Position numbers and translations under genes: made by a program
Assembly (NCBI RefSeq): GCF_018390695.1
Contig: NZ_JAHBGF010000016.1
Span: 1-64,000 of the forward strand
DNA length: 64,000 nt
Direction of reading: 5' to 3'
DNA from: Ancylobacter sonchi
GTDB taxonomy: Bacteria; Pseudomonadota; Alphaproteobacteria; Rhizobiales; Xanthobacteraceae
Part shown: positions 1-7,821 of the stretch, in pieces
Layout of the letters: every line of letters starts with the position of its first letter
Numbering within the stretch: position 1 is the stretch's first letter
Notes under the pieces: generated by a model
The model's database searches: none
Seen by the model: only the letters and a program-made list of their open reading frames with translations
Told to the model about the DNA's origin: nothing

Positions 1-690
1 ATCCCCTTCGGCCTGTTCGGCAAAACCGCCTTCATGGCCGAACGGGTGCTGGGCAACGTCGTCTCCTCCGGCATCAAGGTCATGGTGCTCGCGGTCATCA
101 TCGGCATCGGCTCGACCCTGTTCGGCCAGTTCACCGCGGGGTTTGGGGGGCAGACGCCAACCATCGATGATGCGATGGCCATCGTGCTCGCCGCGCTGTC
201 ACTGCTCGGCCTCGGCATCTTCGGTCCCGGCATTGCCGCCGGCCTTGTGTCCGGTGGCCCACAGCTGAGCGCCGGAGCGGCCATCGGCACAGGCCTCGCC
301 GCCGGTGGCGCCCTGATGGCGGCCGGCGGTGCCGCCAGCCTCGCAGTTCGGGGCGGCGGGGCCGCACTCTCGGCGACGGCGGCTGCGGCGCGCGGTGGTG
401 CGACAGCCTACAGCATTGGTGCGGCCGGTCAGTCCGGCATGGCGGGTGTCACCTCCGGTCTCGGTGGCCTCGCGCGGGCCGCAGGCGCCGCCGCCGTGTC
501 ACCGCTCACGAACACCATCAACGGCACGGCCTCGGCTTCCGCGGCCGGTGACGTGCCCGACTGGGCGAAGCGCATGAAGCGCGGCCAGTCCCTTCGCCAT
601 GGCGTCTCCGCCGCCGCCCATGCTGTCCGTTCCGGCGACAGCCATGCCGGCGGCTCTTCCGTTTCCCTCAGTGAGAGCGACCGCTCATGA
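1..690 (+). CDS. trbL: TrbL, conjugative transfer inner-membrane protein (5' end outside window)
   Basis: The reading frame is open from base 1, so this is the C-terminal 229 residues of a longer protein. Two hydrophobic segments are visible near the start (about residues 20-40 and 55-80), followed by an Ala/Gly-rich stretch and a charged, Ser-rich tail. This is the usual composition of the end of TrbL, the VirB6-like polytopic channel component of P-type (Trb) type IV secretion systems. The stop overlaps the start of the next gene (ATGA), and the order L-F-G-I that follows is the canonical trb order. TrbL sits in the inner membrane and helps pass the DNA-relaxase complex. The missing N-terminus is due only to the window edge. 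Confidence 0.88.
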   Translation: MPFGLFGKTAFMAERVLGNVVSSGIKVMVLAVIIGIGSTLFGQFTAGFGGQTPTIDDAMAIVLAALSLLGLGIFGPGIAAGLVSGGPQLSAGAAIGTGLAAGGALMAAGGAASLAVRGGGAALSATAAAARGGATAYSIGAAGQSGMAGVTSGLGGLARAAGAAAVSPLTNTINGTASASAAGDVPDWAKRMKRGQSLRHGVSAAAHAVRSGDSHAGGSSVSLSESDRS

Positions 691-1376
691 GCCTCTTCAA
701 GCGACCCGCGACCCATTCCGGCACCTCGCCCGAACCCGTCACGCCCTATCAGAAGGCAGCCCAGGTCTGGGATGAGCGCATCGGCTCGGCCCGTGTGCAG
801 GCAAAGAACTGGCGGCTGATGGCGCTTAGTAGCCTGTTCCTCTCGGCCGGCTTTGCCTCGGCGCTGATCTGGCAGTCGACGAGGGGCACCGTCATGCCCT
901 GGGTGGTCGAGGTCGATCGTCTCGGCCAGACGCAGGCCGTTGGACCCGCCACCGGCGATTATCGCCCCACCGATCCGCAGATTGCCTGGCATCTTGCCCG
1001 CTTCATCGAGCAGGTGCGCAGCCTGCCGGCCGATCCCGTTATCGTGCGGCAGAACTGGCTCAGGGCCTATGAATTCACTACCGATCGCGGCGCCGCCGCT
1101 CTGAATGATTATGCCCGCGCCAACGATCCGTTCACACGGGTCGGCAAGCAGCAGATCGACGTCGAGGTCTCCAGCGTGATCCGGGCCTCCCCGGATTCCT
1201 TCCGCGTCGCCTGGGTCGAACGACGGTACGAGAACGGCCAGCTCGCCGCCACCGAGCGCTGGAGCGCGATCCTGACCCTGGTGATTCAGCCGCCGCGCGA
1301 TGTCGAGCGCCTGCGCTCCAATCCGCTCGGCATCTATGTCAACGCCATCAGCTGGTCGCGGGAGATGAGCCAGTGA
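687..1376 (+). CDS. trbF: TrbF, VirB8-like conjugation protein
   Basis: 229 residues. A cytoplasmic N-terminal tail with the TPYQKAAQVWDERIGSA type signature is followed by one membrane segment at about residues 45-65 and a periplasmic VirB8-fold domain. VirB8/TrbF proteins are bitopic inner-membrane proteins that nucleate assembly of the mating-pair channel. The length is normal for TrbF. The start overlaps the trbL stop and the stop overlaps the trbG start by four bases, so translation is probably coupled along the operon. Confidence 0.93.
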   Translation: MSLFKRPATHSGTSPEPVTPYQKAAQVWDERIGSARVQAKNWRLMALSSLFLSAGFASALIWQSTRGTVMPWVVEVDRLGQTQAVGPATGDYRPTDPQIAWHLARFIEQVRSLPADPVIVRQNWLRAYEFTTDRGAAALNDYARANDPFTRVGKQQIDVEVSSVIRASPDSFRVAWVERRYENGQLAATERWSAILTLVIQPPRDVERLRSNPLGIYVNAISWSREMSQ

Positions 1377-2356
1377 AAACGTCCTTCCGTAAACCCGCAT
1401 CTCCGGCTTTCCGCCGATCCGCCTTTGCGGTTCTCCTGTTCTCGGCACCCGCGCTGGGGGGCTGCGCATCGGCACCGAAGCCGCCGCAGATCAGCTATGA
1501 CAGTGTGGTGCCGGCGCTACCGGCGGTGCCGACAGTGGTTCCGGATGAGCATCCGCGCCCGCTCCACACGCCGCCCGCCTGGACGCCGGCAAAGGGCGGT
1601 ACGGACGCCAAAACGGCCGTCGCTCGCGTCGAGAACGCCAATGCGGCGGCCCGCGTGGAGCCGCGCCGCGAGGGCTATTACAACGCCATCCAGATCTATC
1701 CCTGGAGCGAGGGCGCGCTCTACCAAATCTATGCAGCGCCGGGCCAGATCACCAACATCGCACTGGAGCCGGGCGAGAGCCTGACCGGCAGCGGACCCAT
1801 CGCGGCGGGCGACACCGCGCGCTGGATTATCGGTGACACCGAGAGCGGCGAAGGGGCAAGCCGGCGCGTGCATGTGCTGGTGAAGCCGACGCGGGCGGAC
1901 ATCTCCACCAACCTTGTCATCACCACCGACCGACGCAGTTACATGATCGAGCTGCGCGCCGGCGAGAAGCCCTATATGCCGGCCGTCGTCTGGGCCTATC
2001 CGCAGGTTCCGGGAGCGCAGCGCCCCAGTATTCCGCCGGCCCCGGTCATTCCGAGCTTCGCCGCCCGAAACTACCGCTATGCGCTCACCGGGGACACGCC
2101 GCCCTGGCGGCCAATGGCCGTCTATGACGACGGGCGCAAGGTCTATGTTGAGTTCCCGCGTGGCATCGTGCAGGGCGAAATGCCGCCGCTCTTCGTCATC
2201 GGAGCCGACGGTGAGGCGCAGATCGTCAACAGCCGCATCCACCAGAACATCCTGATCGTCGATCAGCTGTTCGGTGCGGCCGAGTTGCGCCTCGGCGGCG
2301 GCGAGCGCCCGCAGAAGGTACGGATCGAGCGCACGGACGGGAGGCCGGCATCATGA
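1373..2356 (+). CDS. trbG: TrbG, VirB9-like conjugation protein
   Basis: 327 residues with a lipoprotein-like signal sequence: a hydrophobic segment followed by a cysteine in LGGCAS at about residue 30. A Pro-rich linker precedes a VirB9/CagX-type beta domain. TrbG forms the outer part of the T4SS core complex together with the VirB10-like TrbI encoded next. Both ends overlap the neighbouring trb genes by four bases. The lipobox suggests outer-membrane anchoring directly, a role often given to a separate VirB7-like peptide, and no such small gene is visible here. Confidence 0.92.
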   Translation: MKTSFRKPASPAFRRSAFAVLLFSAPALGGCASAPKPPQISYDSVVPALPAVPTVVPDEHPRPLHTPPAWTPAKGGTDAKTAVARVENANAAARVEPRREGYYNAIQIYPWSEGALYQIYAAPGQITNIALEPGESLTGSGPIAAGDTARWIIGDTESGEGASRRVHVLVKPTRADISTNLVITTDRRSYMIELRAGEKPYMPAVVWAYPQVPGAQRPSIPPAPVIPSFAARNYRYALTGDTPPWRPMAVYDDGRKVYVEFPRGIVQGEMPPLFVIGADGEAQIVNSRIHQNILIVDQLFGAAELRLGGGERPQKVRIERTDGRPAS

Positions 2357-3534
2357 GCATCCCCGACAATCATGACCTCGAGGCGGATCTCGGCGCTCGG
2401 ACCACCGATCACGCCGCGGCAATGCGGCTGCGTCCCGAGCCGCCGCGCGTCACGCGTCTCTCGCGCAAGGTCCTCGCCGGCGCCGGGCTGGTTGTCAGCC
2501 TCGGCATAGGCGGCGCCCTGATCTATGCGCTGCAGGGGCGCGATAAGGGCACCGGCGGCGAGGAGCTCTACTCCACCCAGAACCGCTCCACGGCCGATGG
2601 CCTTGCCGGCCTGCCACGGGACTACACCGGGCCGATCCTGGGTCCGCCGCTGCCAGGCGATCTCGGTCGGCCGATCCTTGAGGCACAGAACCGCGGCCAG
2701 CCCGTTGTGCCGCCGACACTGACAGCGACACAGGTCGATCCCGAGCAGCAGCGGCGCCTCGCCGAACAGGAAGCCGCGCGGACCAGCCGCGTCTTCTTCC
2801 AGGCGGCGCAGGCTCGCGCGCCGGCGCCATCAGTGAAGAGTGCTTCCGGCTTCAGCGGCCCTGGCTCGGCAGGAACGAGCGGCACGTCCTCACCCCAGGA
2901 TCGCCAGCTTGCCTTCCTCAATGCCACTGTGGATCGGCGCGTCGTCGCATCCGATCGAGTCATGGCACCGGCATCGCCCTACGTGCTGCAGGCGGGTGCC
3001 GTCATCCCGGCCGCGCTGATAACCGGCATACGTTCCGACCTTCCGGGCCCGATCACCGCCCAGGTGATCGAGAACGTCTATGATAGCCCGACCGGCCGCA
3101 TCCTGCTCATCCCGCAGGGCACGCGGCTGCTCGGCCAGTACGACAATGGCGTCGGCTTCGGTCAGCGCCGCATCCTGCTGGTCTGGAACCGACTAATCTT
3201 CCCCAATGGCCGCTCCATTGTGCTGGAGCGCCAGCCCGGCACCGATGCGCAGGGCTATGCCGGCCTCGAGGACGCCGTCGACATGCACGGGTGGGACCTC
3301 GCCAAGGCGGTCGGGCTCTCGACTCTGCTCTCCGTAAGCGCCGAGCTCGCCATGGATGATGAGGACGAACTGATCCAGGCGCTGCAGAGCGGGGCGCAGG
3401 ACACCATCAACGATGCCGGGCAGGAGATCATCCGCCGGCAGCTGCAGGTCGCGCCAACCCTGACTATCCGGCCGGGATTCCCGGTGCGGGTCATGGTCAC
3501 CCGCGACCTGATGCTCGAACCTTACAGGTACTGA
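2353..3534 (+). CDS. trbI: TrbI, VirB10-like conjugation protein
   Basis: 393 residues. A short cytoplasmic N-terminus, one membrane segment (about residues 42-60), a Pro/Gln/Ala-rich periplasmic linker and a C-terminal VirB10/TrbI beta-barrel domain (about residues 200-390) are seen. The C-terminal half contains the typical ILLIPQGTRLLGQYD-like strand and VMVTRDL near the end. VirB10 family proteins span both membranes and sense energy from the ATPases. This is the last trb structural gene; a DUF2274 gene follows after two bases. Confidence 0.94.
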   Translation: MSIPDNHDLEADLGARTTDHAAAMRLRPEPPRVTRLSRKVLAGAGLVVSLGIGGALIYALQGRDKGTGGEELYSTQNRSTADGLAGLPRDYTGPILGPPLPGDLGRPILEAQNRGQPVVPPTLTATQVDPEQQRRLAEQEAARTSRVFFQAAQARAPAPSVKSASGFSGPGSAGTSGTSSPQDRQLAFLNATVDRRVVASDRVMAPASPYVLQAGAVIPAALITGIRSDLPGPITAQVIENVYDSPTGRILLIPQGTRLLGQYDNGVGFGQRRILLVWNRLIFPNGRSIVLERQPGTDAQGYAGLEDAVDMHGWDLAKAVGLSTLLSVSAELAMDDEDELIQALQSGAQDTINDAGQEIIRRQLQVAPTLTIRPGFPVRVMVTRDLMLEPYRY

Positions 3535-3536
3535 CT

Positions 3537-3809
3537 ATGGCGAAGCTCAAACTCGGACCCATCACGAACGACAAGCCAGTAAAAGTGGCGCTGTCGCTGC
3601 CCGGGGCGTTGCACCGCGATCTTGTCGCCTATGCCGAGGTGCTCGCGCGGGAAACCGGCGAGCCGGCCCCGGATCCCGTGAAGCTCATCGTACCCATGTT
3701 GGAGCGCTTCATCGCCACCGATCGCGAGTTCGCCAAGGCGCGCCGCGAGGTTGGCGGCGCTGCGAGCATCAGCGTGTCGCTGCCCGCTCCTGGGCCATCT
3801 TCCGTGTGA
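3537..3809 (+). CDS. DUF2274 family small protein
   Basis: 90 residues, opening with MAKLKLGPI and continuing with a helical segment starting VKVALSLPGALHRDLVAYAEVLARETG. The family regularly follows trbI in conjugative elements of Proteobacteria and has no proven function. The LxLPxxLHxDLxxYAEVLxxETG pattern resembles a ribbon-helix-helix-like small DNA-binding fold, which is only my inference. It starts two bases after the trbI stop, so it belongs to the trb operon. Its last 41 bases overlap, tail to tail, the convergent LysR gene. Confidence 0.85.
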   Translation: MAKLKLGPITNDKPVKVALSLPGALHRDLVAYAEVLARETGEPAPDPVKLIVPMLERFIATDREFAKARREVGGAASISVSLPAPGPSSV

Positions 3810-4686
3810 GGCTGAGCAAGGTGCGCACCGCCGGATTATCGTTTTTCGGCGAATAGATCACCGAAAACGGGATCGCCTCGCCGGCAAGAGGCCGATACAC
3901 AACCTTCCGCAGGCTGATGACCGTCTCGGATTCCAGCACCGGCACAATCCCGCGCCCCGTGGCGACGAGACCAAGAAGGCTGTAGCGGGCAAGCTGCTGC
4001 GTGCTGATACGCGGGGAGATGTCGAGCTCACGGAATTTGCGTCCAAGGAACCCGCGCACCTCGTTGCCCGAGCCTTGGGTGCGTACCAAGAAAGTCTCGT
4101 CGGCGAGATCGCCCCATGAGAGCTGCTCACTCTGGGCCGGGCGGTGCAGGCGCGGCAAGGCGAAGAACAAAGGTTCGGTCCACAGAGGGATAGCATCGCA
4201 GTCCGCCCAGCCTTGCCGGCCGAGGATGTAAGCGGCATCGAGATCGAACCGCCGGATCGCGGCCGCATGGCTCTCTGCAGGGGCCTCCACGAAATCGATG
4301 TGCACACCGGAATAGCGCTGGTCGTACCTGTGGAATAGGTCGGCCAGGAAGCCGGAGGCCAGCTTCGAGAACAGTCCGATTCTCAGGTGACCTTCTTCCA
4401 CACGACCGAACGCCGCGGCCTCCTCGCCGGCCTCGCGAATCTGACCCAGCGCCTGCCGTGTCCGGCTGAGATACCTTTGCCCCGCCAGAGTGAGGTTCAC
4501 ACCGCTTGAGTGCCGGATGAACAGCGAGACACCGATCTGATCCTCAAGATCCCGGACGCTCCGGCTGATGGACGACTCCTTGACCTCAAGAGTGACCCCC
4601 GCCTTGCGGAAACTTCCGTGCTCGGCGGCCGCCACGAAATAGCGCAGATGACGCAATTCGATCGAGGGTGATAACGGTGCAGCCAT
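3769..4686 (-). CDS. LysR-family transcriptional regulator at the trb end of the element
   Basis: 305 residues from the ATG at 4686. I chose this start because the sequence from there (IELRHLRYFVAAAEHGSFRKAG) is the normal LysR N-terminus; the open frame extends to 4878 but the extra 64 residues are Arg-rich and not LysR-like. The winged helix-turn-helix occupies residues 1-65 and a LysR substrate-binding domain about 95-300. The helix EVKESSISRSVRDLEDQIG departs from the more usual QSALSRQIRxLE. It is convergent with the trb operon and overlaps DUF2274 by 41 bases. Similar LysR genes often follow trbI-DUF2274 in integrative elements; the effector is unknown. Confidence 0.88.
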   Translation of the reverse strand: MAAPLSPSIELRHLRYFVAAAEHGSFRKAGVTLEVKESSISRSVRDLEDQIGVSLFIRHSSGVNLTLAGQRYLSRTRQALGQIREAGEEAAAFGRVEEGHLRIGLFSKLASGFLADLFHRYDQRYSGVHIDFVEAPAESHAAAIRRFDLDAAYILGRQGWADCDAIPLWTEPLFFALPRLHRPAQSEQLSWGDLADETFLVRTQGSGNEVRGFLGRKFRELDISPRISTQQLARYSLLGLVATGRGIVPVLESETVISLRKVVYRPLAGEAIPFSVIYSPKNDNPAVRTLLSLTRKMAQERAATR

Positions 4687-4971
4687 CCGGATTCCGGCGT
4701 TTTGAAAAACTTCTGGATATTGATACCCAAAGTTGCGGCCGGGTCGAGGGTTGCAAGGGGCTTTGCAACGCGGCCGTTGGGGCGCGCGCCGCCACGCGCA
4801 GCGCATAGACAGAGCGTCGCCGCTTCGAAAACCCCCGAACGCACGCCATAGCATCCGGGAATTTTCTTTCGGGAGCATAGATTCTGCTCAGAATGTCGCG
4901 TTCGGGGGCGAATCTAAGCAGCAAACGACCCGAAGGGCGCTTGCTAACTATCTGATTTTACTAGGAAAATT

Positions 4972-4998
4972 TGGAGCGGGCGATGGGATTCGAACCCA
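4972..4998. other. candidate ICE attachment site (tRNA-Gly 3' end)
   Basis: The 3' portion of tRNA-Gly, ending CCCGCTCCA, borders the conjugation gene block. Tyrosine-recombinase ICEs, ICEclc among them, are known to integrate at tRNA-Gly 3' ends and to rebuild the tRNA. The second copy of the direct repeat would lie left of the window, so the exact core cannot be defined here. Confidence 0.4.
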
Positions 4999-5046
4999 CG
5001 ACCCCAACCTTGGCAAGGTTGTGCTCTACCCCTGAGCTACACCCGC
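4972..5046 (-). tRNA. tRNA-Gly (anticodon GCC)
   Basis: On the minus strand a complete cloverleaf of 75 nt including an encoded CCA. The acceptor stem GCGGGTG pairs with CGCCCGC with discriminator T, the anticodon loop reads CTTGCCAA, and the T-loop is GGTTCGAATCC. The 3' end points toward the trb/LysR block, as expected if an integrative element entered at the tRNA 3' end. A plausible promoter lies just upstream. Confidence 0.97.
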
Positions 5047-5096
5047 CCGCTCCTGTCGAGACCGGCCGGCAGCGCCAGCGACCTCGAACGGGCGCC

Positions 5097-5125
5097 TCTA
5101 TGCCCCATGCCGAGACGGATTGCAA
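5097..5125 (-). promoter_or_regulatory. sigma-70-type promoter of tRNA-Gly
   Basis: On the minus strand a TTGCAA -35 (5120-5125) and a CATAGA -10 (5097-5102) are separated by 17 bases. They lie about 50 bases upstream of the mature tRNA 5' end. Inferred from sequence only. Confidence 0.5.
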
Positions 5126-5170
5126 CGCCCTTTGCTACAGTTTCGCGAAGCCTGTGGAAATGTCGGCGCC

Positions 5171-6250
5171 TCAGACGCCGCCGACCGGGGACAGGGCGAA
5201 GTCGCGCGCGGCGGCAACGAAGAGGTCCACCTCCGCCGCCGTGGTGGCGAAGGACGTGACCAGCCGCACCACGTTCGGCGCCCAGCGGTCGGCATAGAAA
5301 TAGAAGCCGGCCGCCAGCAGCGCCGCCGCCATTCCGTCCGGCAGCTTGCAGAACAGGATGTTGGCCTCGGCCCCCTCCTGCACCTCCACGCCTGTCACCT
5401 CGGCCAGCCCGCGTCCGAGCCGGTCCGCCATCGCATTGGCATGATGGGCATTGGCGAGCCACAGATCGTCGGCGAGATAGGCCTCCATCTGCGCGGCGAG
5501 GAAACGCATCTTGGAGGTGAGATGGCCGCCACGCTTGCGGCGCAGCGCCAGTTCCTGCGCGCGCTTCGGATCGAAGGACAGCACCGCCTCCACGCCCATC
5601 GCGCCGTTCTTGGTCGCGCCGAAGGAAAGCAGGTCTACCCCGACCTTCCAGCTCATCTCCGCCGGCGAGACGCCGAGCGCCGCCACCGCATTGGCGAATC
5701 GCGAGCCGTCCATGTGCAGCGCTAGCCCCGTTTCGCGGCACACCGCGCCGAGCGCCGCGACCTCGTCGGGCGTGTAGAGCGTGCCAAGCTCGGTCGCCTG
5801 GGTGATGCTGACGCAGGCCGGCTGGACGGCATGCACGTCGCCCTTGCCATCCCGGGCCTTCACCAGCAGGGCTTCGGGATCGATCTTGGCCAGCGGCCCG
5901 TCGACCGGCACCAGCTTGGCGCCACCGGTGAAGAATTCCGGCGCGCCGCATTCGTCGTTCTCGATATGGCTCAGCGGATGGCAGAGCACCGCCCCCCAGG
6001 GCGGGGTCGCCGCAGCGAGGCACAACGTGTTGGCGGCGGTGCCGGTGGTCACCAGCAGAACCGTCACCTCGCGCTCGAACAGCTCGGCGAAGCGACGCTC
6101 CAGCTGCGCGCTCACCTCGTCGGCGCCATAGGATCGCGCCGTGCCGCCATTGCAGGCGGCGAGCGCCTCGAGGATCTGCGGCGACACGCCGGCCATGTTG
6201 TCGCTGCCGAAGGCCGGCATACGGGTGGGCGAGGCGGGAGAGATCGTCAC
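5171..6250 (-). CDS. ltaE: Low-specificity L-threonine aldolase
   Basis: 359 residues starting at a GTG preceded by an AGGAAG ribosome site five bases away. It is a PLP-dependent fold-type I enzyme that cleaves L-threonine or L-allo-threonine to glycine and acetaldehyde in the cytoplasm. The active-site motif LLSFGATKNGAMG carries the PLP lysine, and HMDGSRFANA carries the aspartate that contacts the cofactor ring. The N-terminal FGSDNMAGVSP segment is typical of the family. It is monocistronic, between the tRNA and the DsbA-like gene. Confidence 0.93.
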   Translation of the reverse strand: MTISPASPTRMPAFGSDNMAGVSPQILEALAACNGGTARSYGADEVSAQLERRFAELFEREVTVLLVTTGTAANTLCLAAATPPWGAVLCHPLSHIENDECGAPEFFTGGAKLVPVDGPLAKIDPEALLVKARDGKGDVHAVQPACVSITQATELGTLYTPDEVAALGAVCRETGLALHMDGSRFANAVAALGVSPAEMSWKVGVDLLSFGATKNGAMGVEAVLSFDPKRAQELALRRKRGGHLTSKMRFLAAQMEAYLADDLWLANAHHANAMADRLGRGLAEVTGVEVQEGAEANILFCKLPDGMAAALLAAGFYFYADRWAPNVVRLVTSFATTAAEVDLFVAAARDFALSPVGGV

Positions 6251-6317
6251 GGCAGCTTCCTTCCAGTTCCAAGGTCGCCAGTTCCCAAGTCACCAATTCC
6301 TGGCGCGGCGACCATCC

Positions 6318-6956
6318 TTATCGCTCCGCCGCCCGGCGGCGGGCATCGGCGACCACGTCCACAAAGCCTTGATAATCCAGCGCGGCGGCCACCTTGTAGG
6401 GTCCGACCAGATAGACCGGCGTGCCCGGCAGCTGGAGCGCCTTGGCCTGCTCATTGTTGCGCTTGAGCACCCCGGCGATCGGCTCGACATGCTTGTCGAC
6501 GTCGATGTTCAGGCGGGCGAGATCGAGGCCAGCGCGCTTCAGCGCCTTGCTCATGCCCTCCTCGTTCATGGAACGGCTCTGCAGGCCCATAAGCGCGTGA
6601 TGGGCGGCCTCGTAGCGGTCCTGGTACTTGGCGGCGAGAGCGAGCCGGGCCGCCGTCACCGACGATTTATGCAGGATCGGCCAGTCCTTGTAGACGAGGC
6701 GGATCTTGCCGTCGGTCTTGATCAGCTTGGCCAGCGCCGGCGTCGCACCTTTGCAGTAGCCGCAATTGTAGTCGAAGAAGGCGACGATGGTGACGTCACC
6801 GGCCGGGTTGCCGCCGACCGGCACATCCGGATCGAACAGCAGCGCCTGCACGTCAAGCGCCGGCGCCGCCGATGAATTCTCCTCCGCCAGCGGCGCCGTC
6901 AGCACCGCGCCGAGCGAGACGCCCATGGCGGAGCGCAGGAAGGTGCGGCGGTGCAT
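6318..6956 (-). CDS. Exported DsbA-family thiol-disulfide oxidoreductase
   Basis: 212 residues from the ATG at 6956, preceded by TGGAG. Starting here gives a twin-arginine-like signal (MHRRTFLRSAMG) followed by a hydrophobic stretch. The thioredoxin domain has the redox motif CGYC in FFDYNCGYCKG and the cis-proline loop LPGTPVYLVG. DsbA/DsbG-like proteins form or reshuffle disulfides in the periplasm. The longer open frame to 7166 runs into the neighbouring regulator gene and is not protein-like. No DsbB-like partner is nearby. Confidence 0.88.
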   Translation of the reverse strand: MHRRTFLRSAMGVSLGAVLTAPLAEENSSAAPALDVQALLFDPDVPVGGNPAGDVTIVAFFDYNCGYCKGATPALAKLIKTDGKIRLVYKDWPILHKSSVTAARLALAAKYQDRYEAAHHALMGLQSRSMNEEGMSKALKRAGLDLARLNIDVDKHVEPIAGVLKRNNEQAKALQLPGTPVYLVGPYKVAAALDYQGFVDVVADARRRAAER

Positions 6957-7008
6957 CGGACATCTCCAGGAGGGCGCGACGGACGCGGGATGGCGAAAAT
7001 CGAGGCAG

Positions 7009-7767
7009 CTAAGGCTCTGAGCGGAAACGGATTCCCTCAAGGATGATGCGGCTGACATTCTCGGCCGCCGCGTTCGCGAAAGCCTCGTCGCCGAGACCGG
7101 TGCCGAGCAGCGCGTCGATCTGGCCGGCGAAGTCGGCATAATGCTGCGTCGTCGCCCAGATGGCAAAGATGAGGTGGTGCGGGTCGACCGGGGCCAGCTT
7201 GCCGGCGGCGCTCCAGTCGCGGATCATCGCTGCCTTGGCGTCGACCAGCTGCTTGAGCGAGGTTTCCAGCTCATGCTTCAGCAGCGGCGCGCCCTGCACG
7301 ATCTCCAGGCAGAACAGCCGCGACGCCTCCGGCTGGGTGCGCGAGAACAGGATCTTGCGGCGGATATATTCGCCGATGGCGACAGTCGGATCCGCCTCCG
7401 GCTCGATGGCGCGCAGCGGCGCCAGCCACTCGTCGAGCAGGCGGCTCAGCACCGCGACGTAAATTTCCTCTTTGGAAGCAAAGTAATAGAAGAGGTTGGT
7501 CTTGGAGACCCCGGCATCCTCGGCGATCTGCTCCACCGTGGTGCCGTGCAGGCCGGCGCGGGAGAACAGGCCGAGCGCGGCGTCGAGGATGGCGGTGCGC
7601 TTGGCCTCGATCTGCTTCAGCCGGCGCGGGGTCTTCGGGTGAGCGGTGCGCTGGCCGGGCGGGGATTTGGGCGCCGCCGGCGCCTTGGCCTTGCCGGCTG
7701 GATTCCGCGTGACCGCGCTGCGTGCCAACGACCGATACTCCTTCCACGTCCCGGACTGACATGACAT
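7009..7767 (-). CDS. rutR: TetR-family regulator of the RutR type
   Basis: 252 residues. The helix-turn-helix (GLHGTTVEQIAEDAGVSKTNLFYYFASKEEIYVAVL) and the C-terminal domain (FCLEIVQGAPLL, DPHHLIFAIWATTQHYADFA) align closely by eye with E. coli RutR, the uracil/thymine-responsive repressor of pyrimidine degradation. An N-terminal basic extension of about 40 residues is longer than in E. coli, so the true start could be downstream; the frame also allows a TTG at 7776. No pyrimidine-catabolic genes lie in the window, so its targets are elsewhere. It is divergent from the phytase-like gene. Confidence 0.8.
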   Translation of the reverse strand: MSCQSGTWKEYRSLARSAVTRNPAGKAKAPAAPKSPPGQRTAHPKTPRRLKQIEAKRTAILDAALGLFSRAGLHGTTVEQIAEDAGVSKTNLFYYFASKEEIYVAVLSRLLDEWLAPLRAIEPEADPTVAIGEYIRRKILFSRTQPEASRLFCLEIVQGAPLLKHELETSLKQLVDAKAAMIRDWSAAGKLAPVDPHHLIFAIWATTQHYADFAGQIDALLGTGLGDEAFANAAAENVSRIILEGIRFRSEP

Positions 7768-7790
7768 GGAAATCAACGGCGTCGCAATAT

Positions 7791-7811
7791 GAAGCGGCGT
7801 TCCGCCGCTTC
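7791..7811. promoter_or_regulatory. perfect 9-bp inverted repeat between divergent genes
   Basis: GAAGCGGCG (7791-7799) and CGCCGCTTC (7803-7811) flank a three-base loop. It lies between the RutR-like gene and the phytase-like gene, just upstream of the latter's ribosome site. It could be an operator or a leader hairpin. It does not resemble the TTGACCA-NN-TGGTCAA box of E. coli RutR. Confidence 0.35.
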
Positions 7812-7821
7812 GGAGATTGCG

